This document shows positions 59,801 through 64,000 of a DNA stretch of 64,000 nucleotides, piece after piece. A program made the position numbers and the translations under genes. This stretch comes from Loripinus fragilis (lineage: Eukaryota; Mollusca; Bivalvia; Lucinida; Lucinidae): contig OZ026524.1 of NCBI GenBank assembly GCA_964019695.1, positions 24,201,656-24,265,655 of the forward strand, written 5' to 3'. The notes beneath the pieces were generated by a model. That model was not told where the DNA came from. It was given only the letters and a program-made list of their open reading frames with translations, and made no database searches. Numbering within the stretch: position 1 is the stretch's first letter; each line of letters opens with the position of its first letter.

Positions 59801-62765
59801 TAATGATAAAAAAGTTTTGAAATTCAATCCATCCAGAATATTTACATCATACAAAAGATTTTTAAAAAAATGAAAGTTACAATCAAATCCCGAAACTCAA
59901 GTCATAGGGACTAGAGATTTTATTTCGAAGTATCGAAAATTCAAATTATAGTGAGGTAGACATAAAAATATGTAACCCCCCAAAAATGTTTAAGATTATC
60001 AGTGTTTTTCCAATAAACATAAGTTTATGCGCCAAAAGCATATGCATTTGTAGACAGTTATTAAAATAGATAATGAATAGGCTGTATTCTGTGAATCCAG
60101 TGTGTCCCAAGTTTATTTCAAACTAGTGAGTATTTAGAAAAAAAAATAAGAGTTTGAATTTTCGAGGTTTTACTGTTCCATTTAATATGGAATATGAGAA
60201 TTACAAGATGGAATTTTTTGGAGTTAGTTAGCTTTCTACTCCAATTGGGGGACTACTGTATTCAAAATTTTCATTTGGGGAGGTATATCGTCAGTTATAC
60301 GGTAGGAAATTTAGTTTCTAGGTGACACATCAACAGAGCCATAAACATGATTTTCTAACATATAACAAAAAAGAAACGCCCGATTTTCATAGTACTGTTT
60401 CTTTTGATCCAGTTAAGATGCCGCAACAAAAATAAAACAAAATTGTTTATCAAACGTTAGACACACAAAAATTGGTAATTATTAGATTTTACCTTCTTAT
60501 CTGGAAGGGCTACTGAACCTAATATGAAACCAGCTTTTTCTACTATAATCAGGAAGTTAATCATCAAAATGTGACACAGTTTACTTTAAATGGCAGCCAG
60601 GAAGGTACGACGATGAAAACACAAATAAAAATCCCAAGTCTGCTTTTTCAATGAGCGAATGTGCATTTCAAAACCTTTGATTTACGAAATTGTCTGAAAT
60701 TACCACCCTTTGAATTAAACAAATAATAATTTAACAACTTCCGACCTCCTTAACCTAACTTCATTTTTGATGCCATTTTTGTTTTAATTTTTTGTGTTTG
60801 TGTATGACAACAAATATACAAAAGAGAAAAAAAACTATGGCTGATGTTTGCCATCACAGGTTCACTAAATCTGTGTTTAAACCCCACCCCTTGCTGCAAA
60901 ATCATCAGAGAATTTCAATTACCAATTGTTTTGATGCTGATAAGTCTTAATTAATGTTAAAATGCTTGTGATCACGAAAAGGAAATTCAAACATGTCCGA
61001 TTCTGTTGATTATCAAATCGCTGGACGAGAACAAATTTCTGAGTGACTTCCCATACGCTCGTGATCGGTATTTTGTGACGTCAAGAGTATGTTACAGATT
61101 AAAAGCAACGCACAGAGCTAGCAGGCATAACATCTAACTAGAGAGTTTCCTCTGTGATGTTTAAATGTGCTTGAACAGTTGGGGTTATGACAGACACACA
61201 AGCTATTGATGTGACTTTTGATTTTAAGGGTACTCATGTTCGCTGTGTTGTTAGTGGTTCTACTGATAATCAAATGAATTTCCTTTAGATTTTGAAAATG
61301 GTTATCCCATTCTAACGCATTAGAAACAATTATCCTTCAAAAAGACAGTGAACATGTATTATATTGCGCCAACGTCCTGCAGCAGCGAACTGCATAAAAC
61401 AGCTTGCCAGCTGTCAGCCAATGAAAAGTGATGTTTCGACATGACGTTGAATTTGTTACCATATATTACAGGACATACTGTCACCACAGGAGCTTGAAGT
61501 TCGGTCCTCATATCTCTTATATAGCCTCAAAACCAAAAGCTCGTCGATGTCATTACGTAGTAATGACCAGGAGTGAAACTAAGTTTCAGGCCCCTTTGAA
61601 TCACAGTTACAAGGAAGTTTTGGCAAAAGCTGTTCATCTTACCATAAAAACTACATCAACAGGTCATGAGAGGCATGGATAACTTTTCCTGACATATCAC
61701 CAAGTTGCATCAATCTGCGATTGAAAATAAGGAAAAAATAATGGTAGCCATTCCGGCTCCAGTATCCAGTTTGACGCAGTGAATCCGAGCCTTTGTCACA
61801 CTTAGAGAAAATACATTTCAAGACTTGCAAACTCTTCAACCAAAAACTTAAACTATCAGTTGAATGTGTTCAGAATATTTAAAAAATCAAACCCTTTCAT
61901 TTACTTATCACGAAAAATTCTGTTTTTCATTAACTTTGCGGAAATTCAAAACTGAAACCGTTGTTTTCAAAGATCGTGTGACGTTGACGTCGCGAACGAT
62001 TTGGCTTACAAAGCGTAACTCAAGTTATAACGTCCTAGGGCTTATTTCCAAGACAAAAACGTCATTGTCTCATTGTTTATGCCTCAACAAATAGGTTTCC
62101 CAGTACTATATCGACTTAAAGTATATTTGATACATTGCCCTGTTTTCCCTTAACGTCACCATCTTGATCATAACGTAGAAGAAAAGTTATCGAACACTTT
62201 GACGTTGCCTTCGCAACATTCACTGCTGATTGGCCGGAAACTGGAGCCAGAATGGCTACCGAGAGCTTAGTTTCACTCCTGGTCATAACTACGTAATGAC
62301 ACTGTGAGCTTTTGGTTTTGTGGCTATATAGGTGAATTAAGGACCGAACTTCAAGCTCCTGTGCTGTCACAAACTTATGACATTATCCAATCATATGTTA
62401 CATTACGTTTGCAAGTGCAGAATGTTGAATGCCATTGGAAATATTTTAAAAGAAAGTGAAAAGACATATGATGCATGTATATAGAGACTTAATATATTGT
62501 GTTTCAATGATATGAAAAATCTGTTACGAAGGCTTGGCTTAATACGGATAAACAACGAGTCTGCCAGGATGAGTTGTTTATGCTTATTCAGCCAAGTAAA
62601 AGTGAAAAATTGCCAGATCATGTGTGGCACTGTTGAATTTTTTGATTATATAATTTTGTCTTTGTTACAGGACTGTTGTTTGGTGGTGTATCACCCATAC
62701 AGACCGCTAGTGCAATATGTATCAGATATCAGTAATACAGATGATGGCATTCTACCTTTGGCATG
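44848..62765 (+). CDS. CCNC: Cyclin C, 5' seven coding exons (gene continues past the window)
   Basis: Join of 44848-44879, 49686-49792, 52936-53020, 54052-54121, 56457-56508, 59666-59757 and 62671-62765 gives 533 coding bases (177 codons plus two bases) in one open frame. The product starts MAGNFWQSSHFHQWLLDKQ and matches animal cyclin C nearly residue for residue: ANFIQALGEQLKFRQQ, VYFKRFYARNSLK, WLMAPTCIFLASKVE, then EFGVISNSRLI, INNVLECEFFLLEMM and CCLVVYHPYRPLVQYV. Cyclin C partners CDK8/CDK19 in the kinase module of Mediator, a nuclear regulator of RNA polymerase II. The exons cover the N-terminal helix and most of the first cyclin fold, about 178 of the family's usual ~280 residues. 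Every donor is GT and every acceptor AG, with intron phases 2, 1, 2, 0, 1, 0, 2. The next expected segment (RIVNDTYRTD in animals) is not in the window. No frameshift or internal stop is seen, so the gene looks functional. Confidence 0.96.
45160..45490 (+). mobile_element. tRNA-derived SINE, second family (cyclin C intron 1)
   Basis: The head has TAGCACAGTGGTTAGGCACT (A box) and GGTTCGATACCCGC (B box). The body includes GGTGCATGGCAAGTCACCCC and GGTTAAAGAACCCTACGG, a central domain I associate with marine-invertebrate SINEs. The tail is GAGAAAGAAAGGGA. No clear target duplication. Confidence 0.78.
45491..46805. other. Cyclin C intron 1 sequence without recognised features
   Basis: The minus-strand ORF at 45516-45743 ends GSRMGDRGSRTPLKNHNN, which looks repeat-derived; otherwise nothing. 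Confidence 0.4.
46916..47825. mobile_element. CAGTAAAACCTG MITE, interrupted copy
   Basis: The left end CAGTAAAACCTGTGTTAAGA and the minus-strand right end CAGTAAAACCTGCCTAAAAC are flanked by TA. It is split by the element at 46983-47754. Uninterrupted relatives are at 54275-54446 and 56879-57084. Confidence 0.82.
46983..47754. mobile_element. hAT-like element inside the MITE
   Basis: The ends are CAGGGATTCAG and (minus) CAGGGTTTCAGCTGGACTG; the CAGGG start is typical of hAT. TGCACTT borders both sides, overlapping the right end's TG, so the full target duplication may have been CTGCACTT. GTCCGAAxxxxxTTCCA-type motifs recur inside. No transposase recognised. Confidence 0.7.
48449..48536 (+). 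repeat. Retroelement end block, direct repeat 1
   Basis: About 87 bases including CCCATTGGTATCCTGGGTCA, identical by eye to 49031-49118. It is the terminal block of the retroelement family of 5755-6845. It lies in cyclin C intron 1. Confidence 0.75.
49031..49118 (+). repeat. Retroelement end block, direct repeat 2
   Basis: Second copy, ~582 bases downstream of the first in the same orientation. The intervening sequence contains no recognisable coding domain. Confidence 0.75.
49140..49255. repeat. ACATATGTTTT fold-back MITE fragment
   Basis: AACATATGTTTTCTCTC and AAAACATATGTTTTGGTT with GATGGTTATTTTGAGTACCC between, related to the hairpin at 52590-52700. It lies 430 bases before cyclin C exon 2. 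Confidence 0.6.
49256..49685. other. End of cyclin C intron 1
   Basis: A minus-oriented copy of the dispersed TTTGxxACCCAGATC MITE lies at 49395-49580 (related to 56037-56253). A G run is at 49354-49365. Confidence 0.5.
49686..49792 (+). CDS. CCNC: Cyclin C exon 2
   Basis: The acceptor GTTGACAG and donor GTAAGT bound 107 bases encoding HQWLLDKQDLARERQ, then a segment ending in EEELQKVMIFFAN. This is the N-terminal helix and the start of the first cyclin box. Intron 1 before it is about 4.8 kb. Confidence 0.96.
49793..51024. other. Cyclin C intron 2, first part
   Basis: CTTGAAAAGT(C/A)CTTGAAT repeats at 49945-50035 and 50265-50310 come from a dispersed repeat. An inverted pair, TTCGGAAATTTTCGCGAG / CTCGTGAAAATTTCCAAA, lies at ~50387-50565 (small MITE). 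No gene. Confidence 0.5.
51025..51521. mobile_element. MITE with CAACCA-type inverted ends, copy 2 (cyclin C intron 2)
   Basis: Inverted ends CAACCATGTAACTACCAATT / (minus) CAACCAAGCAACTACCAGGT, with the same internal order and CATATGTTGTAGG hairpin as 2159-2645. About 497 bp. Confidence 0.8.
52225..52432 (-). mobile_element. tRNA-derived SINE (minus) in cyclin C intron 2
   Basis: On the minus strand the head AGTGGCTCAGTGGTAGAGTG and B box GGTTCGAACC(T) are followed by TCCTTGAGCAAGACACATTT and a CAAACAAAAACAAA tail. CC(A/C)ATGTCG flanks it (52216-52224 and 52433-52441). Same family as 24266-24458. Confidence 0.85.
52590..52700. repeat. ACATATGTTGTGGGT hairpin MITE
   Basis: CTCAAAAGAACCATCTC / GAGACGGTTCTTTTGAG forms a perfect inner hairpin, with outer arms AAAACATATGTTGTGGGTAC / GTACGCAAAACATATAC. 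Related fragments are at 49140 and 63675. Confidence 0.7.
52756..52864 (+). mobile_element. 5'-truncated SINE with 11 bp target duplication
   Basis: Only the body and tail remain: TCCTTGAGCAAGACACATTT to TCAAACAAACAAACAA. TTAGGGTCTTA flanks it (52745-52755, 52865-52875). It ends 71 bases before cyclin C exon 3. Confidence 0.85.
52936..53020 (+). CDS. CCNC: Cyclin C exon 3
   Basis: The acceptor TTTCAG and donor GTATGT bound 85 bases encoding FIQALGEQLKFRQQVIATG followed by TVYFKRFYAR, the hallmark helix of the cyclin C box. Confidence 0.97.
53290..53485 (-). mobile_element. SINE of the 6216-6532 family, head truncated (intron 3)
   Basis: TTTGTTGCTTTACGTCCCAA, GGTCATGGCGGGACAGTCA and TCAATCTCCAAGAAAGTAT match 6225-6440. 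It ends in a degraded B box near 53480. Confidence 0.8.
53486..54051. other. End of cyclin C intron 3
   Basis: 53600-53790 contains a MITE-like inverted pair (ACTCAGATCAGCCTGG / GGTCAGACTGAGCTGAT). Mirrored TTTATGCATTTTGAAAGGCA / GCCTTTTAAAATGCATAAAA lies at 53851-53893. Confidence 0.5.
54052..54121 (+). CDS. CCNC: Cyclin C exon 4
   Basis: The acceptor CCTTTCAG and donor GTAATA bound 70 bases encoding NSLKCIDPWLMAPTC then IFLASKVE. The MAPTCxFLASKVE motif is characteristic of cyclin C and the related transcriptional cyclins. Confidence 0.97.
54275..54446. mobile_element. CAGTAAAACCTG MITE (cyclin C intron 4)
   Basis: The ends CAGTAAAACCTGTGTAAAAC / (minus) CATTAAAACCTGTGAAGAGC are flanked by TA. 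It contains AAAGTATTGCAGAATGCATT, as in the other two copies. Confidence 0.8.
54463..55046. mobile_element. Fold-back MITE (GTGCATTAAG ends), long copy in cyclin C intron 4
   Basis: The element is nearly one palindrome. TTTGGGGTATGTGCATCAAG, GTTGCTATGGTAACCAAAAT and GCAAATACCAAAAA on the left are mirrored by TTTTTGGTATTTGC, TTTGTTACCATAGCAAC and TTAATGCACGTACCCCTTT on the right. Confidence 0.82.
55312..55522 (+). repeat. Dispersed CTTTGCC..AACCAGATC MITE, copy 1 (intron 4)
   Basis: Homologous to 56037-56253: CTCTTTGCCTCCTGGG, TTCAAAATCAACTTT, CAGAGTGTCAAATAGTTTGG, GTCCAAATTGTTTGCAAA. The overlapping ORF at 55059-55364 is not supported as a gene. Confidence 0.7.
55523..56036. other. Cyclin C intron 4 sequence without a recognised gene
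   Basis: A mirrored pair, GAGTCCTGAATTGTTTGCAT-type / CTCGGCCTAATGGCC, is weak. Nothing else. Confidence 0.35.
56037..56253 (+). repeat. Dispersed CTTTGCC..GTCCAGATC MITE, copy 2 (intron 4)
   Basis: Central near-perfect hairpin GGGTCCAGATCAGGCCCGAT / ATCGGGCCTGATCTGGGTCC. The two ORFs crossing it (55858-56313 and 56064-56303) are artefacts of this repeat. Confidence 0.78.
56457..56508 (+). CDS. CCNC: Cyclin C exon 5
   Basis: The acceptor TTTTTGCAG and donor GTATGT bound 52 bases encoding EFGVISNSRLITTCQTV (last codon split with exon 6). It aligns with EFGVVSNTRLIAAATSV in vertebrates. Confidence 0.95.
56555..56705. mobile_element. Palindromic MITE (GAATTTATTAAACAAG), copy 1 (intron 5)
   Basis: TATAGAATTTATTAAACAAG is mirrored by TGTTGAATAAATTCTATA with a GCATTTTATTGCTCAGTA centre. 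A homologous copy is at 59322-59445. Confidence 0.72.
56879..57084. mobile_element. CAGTAAAACCTG MITE (cyclin C intron 5)
   Basis: The ends CCAGAAAACCTGTGTAAAAC / (minus) CAGTAAAACCTGTCTTAAGC are flanked by TA. The central palindrome is GAATGCTCCATGGGGAGCATTC. Confidence 0.82.
57085..57416. other. Intron 5 sequence without recognised features
   Basis: A fragment like AGGCACAGACCAGCATGC belongs to a dispersed MITE; otherwise nothing. Confidence 0.4.
57417..57520 (+). repeat. Three-copy ~37 bp minisatellite
   Basis: TTCAATAATCTAGCTATTCT occurs three times in succession, with CTGTAT/CTGTAG spacers. Confidence 0.9.
57552..58448 (-). mobile_element. Retroelement copy C (3' part) in cyclin C intron 5
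   Basis: On the minus strand the coding relic (58448-58084) begins at LKQGYRYHKLRKTFSKFY, passes through FYGDLVYKLKKIVG and ends at SDSMMVPT-stop. A 3' untranslated tail follows and ends near 57552 in the conserved block containing CCTGGGTCAGGTGTGGTAC. It is truncated at the 5' end. It matches copy A closely, including the block interrupted there by a SINE (here intact at ~57863-57880). Confidence 0.75.
58084..58448 (-). pseudogene. Retroelement ORF fragment (copy C)
   Basis: An open frame of about 121 codons, longer than its first Met suggests. It carries GLSEPDFYGDLVYKLKKIV and ACLVVNPITVGNFAFLFNC, near-identical to the frameshifted copy at 5766-5992. The 5' truncation near 58448 means no RT catalytic core remains. 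Confidence 0.7.
58449..59321. other. Intron 5 sequence with MITE fragments
   Basis: GTCTGATCTGGGTCCACACT (58708) and ATTTCATCTGGGTCTTTAC (59154) are pieces of the dispersed MITE seen at 28033, 53620 and 56037. No gene. Confidence 0.5.
59322..59445. mobile_element. Palindromic MITE (GAATTTATTAAACAAG), copy 2 (intron 5)
   Basis: TTGAATTTATTAAACAAGCT / AACAAGTTTAATAAATTCAA, with GAGCATTTTATTGC in the centre as in copy 1. Confidence 0.72.
59666..59757 (+). CDS. CCNC: Cyclin C exon 6
   Basis: The acceptor TTTTTCAG and donor GTAGGT bound 92 bases encoding KNKFSHAYPQDYPYRINNV followed by LECEFFLLEMM, the conserved helix 4/5 region. Confidence 0.96.
59758..61477. other. Cyclin C intron 6, first part
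   Basis: AT-rich sequence; no gene, RNA or clear repeat recognised. Confidence 0.5.
61478..62372. mobile_element. ~0.9 kb long-inverted-repeat element (intron 6)
   Basis: The left arm 61484-61592 (CACAGGAGCTTGAAGTTCGG ... ACCAGGAGTGAAACTAAG) is mirrored by 62268-62368. The homology continues into GGTAGCCATTCCGGCTCCAG (61743) / CTGGAGCCAGAATGGCTACC (62242), so the left arm has a ~145-base insertion. It is AT-rich inside, with TGACGTTGACGTCGCG at 61979. No transposase. Confidence 0.82.
62671..62765 (+). CDS. CCNC: Cyclin C exon 7 (last in window)
   Basis: The acceptor TTGTTACAG and donor GTATGT bound 95 bases encoding DCCLVVYHPYRPLVQYV, a short variable stretch (SDISNTDDGI), and LPLA plus the first two bases of the conserved Trp. 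The following exon is not present up to base 64000. Confidence 0.96.
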
Positions 62766-62868
62766 GTATGTGCAGTAATGTTGTTGGGCTGCTTATTATC
62801 AGTTCCCACCCCTGGCGCAGGCCTCATGAGAAAAGTGCACATTTGAATATTACTTTTCTTATTTCTAA

Positions 62869-63666
62869 TAGGGCTGTGGATCGTTAGGTAAGTGGCGATC
62901 CGATCTGATCCACGATTCATGAGTTACGATGCACAGATCGAACGGCGAGTCACTGGTTAATAAAAAAAAGTAAGATGAAACATCTATTGTTGGGTCTATT
63001 TACTTAGTAAATCAGCCCTTTCTGTCAAACCAGAAGTACCACATGTACACAGCTAGATATCAAAGAAGATAAGACTACATTTCCACTCACAAGTGTCAAG
63101 GCATGCAACACACTTTGTAAATTTGATTTTATACCTTTATGAACTCTGACAGAAGTGTGCTGATTTCAGTATAAGGCCCTTTTCCTTTGTCCTGAAGTTC
63201 ACACATAGACAACATGACCTGGGTCACGTAGGCCTAATCAGCTGTCGCCTTGTCGGCAAATTCAAAGAAAAAAAGAACCCTTTGAAATTTATTTAGTAAT
63301 TGACATTTGATGATATTTTTGGCTCTGTTATTAGTACATGTACCGGTGTTGTTGTTGTGTGTGTGTTTAAACAGAATAGATTGGAATATATGTATTACCA
63401 GCGGATTTTGGAATACTTTGAGGATTTTAATTACCAATAAAGGATATCACTAAAGGTATTTGAATAAGAGATATTGTCAATTAGAACCGTAGTCATAGTG
63501 AAAAATTTCAATGGACCATTTTGTGAAAAACTTCTTGTTTCAGTAACAAAATAGGGGAAAAAAAAAAGATCCCGATCCAACAATTTCGGCAGTGACGAAT
63601 ATTCATACTCGATTTTATATTCAGATCCGCGAATATCCGAGTACTCGGATACTCGCAGCAGCCCTA
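62869..63666. mobile_element. hAT-type element with perfect 8 bp target duplication (intron 7)
   Basis: The ends are TAGGGCTG (62869) and its inverse CAGCCCTA (63659-63666). ATTTCTAA is duplicated at 62861-62868 and 63667-63674. The subterminal GATCCGATCTGATCCACGAT and GAATATCCGAGTACTCGGAT are hAT-like. The TAGGGCTG end and 8 bp duplication are classic for hAT. No transposase is seen (798 bp, non-autonomous). Confidence 0.88.
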
Positions 63667-63674
63667 ATTTCTAA

Positions 63675-64000
63675 ACCAAACATATGTTCTTGGTGCTAAA
63701 AAGACACATCATCTAACTAATGGGTTAGAAAATAATAATAATTTTACTCTCAAAAAAATTGCTTAGGTACTTATCAAATTGATGAGCAGCAAAGGTCATC
63801 TAGCAGTGAAGGCTCAGTTGAGCATTCACAAATACTGAGGCTGGCCAGAGCCTTCATGCCTGCAGGCATAGAGAATGTTTGCAGATGAAGGCTCAGACTT
63901 TCTACCCTAATTATCATATCATCATAATCGGATTTTTGATTAACGTGCAGGTGCAGGGACATCATCCATATCAGTGGGCCCCTTTCCAGGTAACTGGCTA
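63675..64000. other. Right edge: MITE fragments in cyclin C intron 7
   Basis: CCAAACATATGTTCTTGGTG at 63675 continues the ACATATGTT MITE family. 63780-63930 has a GAAGGCTCAG inverted/direct repeat (63809, 63887). The next cyclin C exon was looked for and not found. Confidence 0.5.

Overview
The window is AT-rich eukaryotic DNA dominated by transposable elements. It carries one recognisable conserved gene with long introns, and no operons, Shine-Dalgarno sites or long bacterial-type ORFs. The repeat families (fold-back MITEs, tRNA-headed SINEs, CR1/jockey-type LINE pieces, a retroelement ORF whose tail carries FYGDLVYKF, and tandem cores next to tetranucleotide microsatellites) are the kind I associate with bivalve molluscs. 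That assignment rests on memory and inference; I ran no search.

Layout. 1-13.4 kb is intergenic: MITEs, a small cysteine-rich candidate gene (3,255-3,488), a retroelement copy split by a SINE, Tc1 transposase fragments, and tandem duplications. 13.4-17.2 kb holds two degenerate ~185 bp tandem arrays in opposite orientation. 17.6-22.4 kb has long hairpins, diverged tandem repeats and a CTAC/CTGC microsatellite. 22.5-33.8 kb is a tandemly duplicated unit whose two copies each took a different DNA element: 8.26 kb with TA-flanked inverted ends at 22,706-30,967, and 1.45 kb at 31,654-33,104. The larger one contains a further 4.06 kb TIR element, a fresh SINE and a 357 bp MITE. 33.8-35.9 kb holds two oppositely oriented LINE fragments.

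The best-supported structure is at 36.1-44.8 kb. A 1,980 bp element with subterminal repeats (36,151-38,130; 8 bp target duplication) and a 6,624 bp element with ~137 bp inverted repeats and a 9 bp target duplication (38,149-44,772; Mutator-like architecture) lie one base apart, counting their target duplications. They sit just upstream of the start codon of the only clear conserved gene.

That gene is cyclin C (CCNC) on the plus strand, with seven coding exons between 44,848 and 62,765. They encode about the first 178 residues, including most of the first cyclin fold; the remaining exons lie beyond the right edge. Its introns are filled with nested MITEs (46.8-48.0 kb), SINEs, a retroelement copy (57.5-58.4 kb), a long inverted-repeat element (61.5-62.4 kb) and a hAT-type element with a perfect 8 bp target duplication (62,869-63,666).

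Apart from cyclin C and possibly the cysteine-rich ORF, nothing looks like a functioning host protein gene. All transposase and reverse-transcriptase sequences seen are fragmentary or frameshifted.
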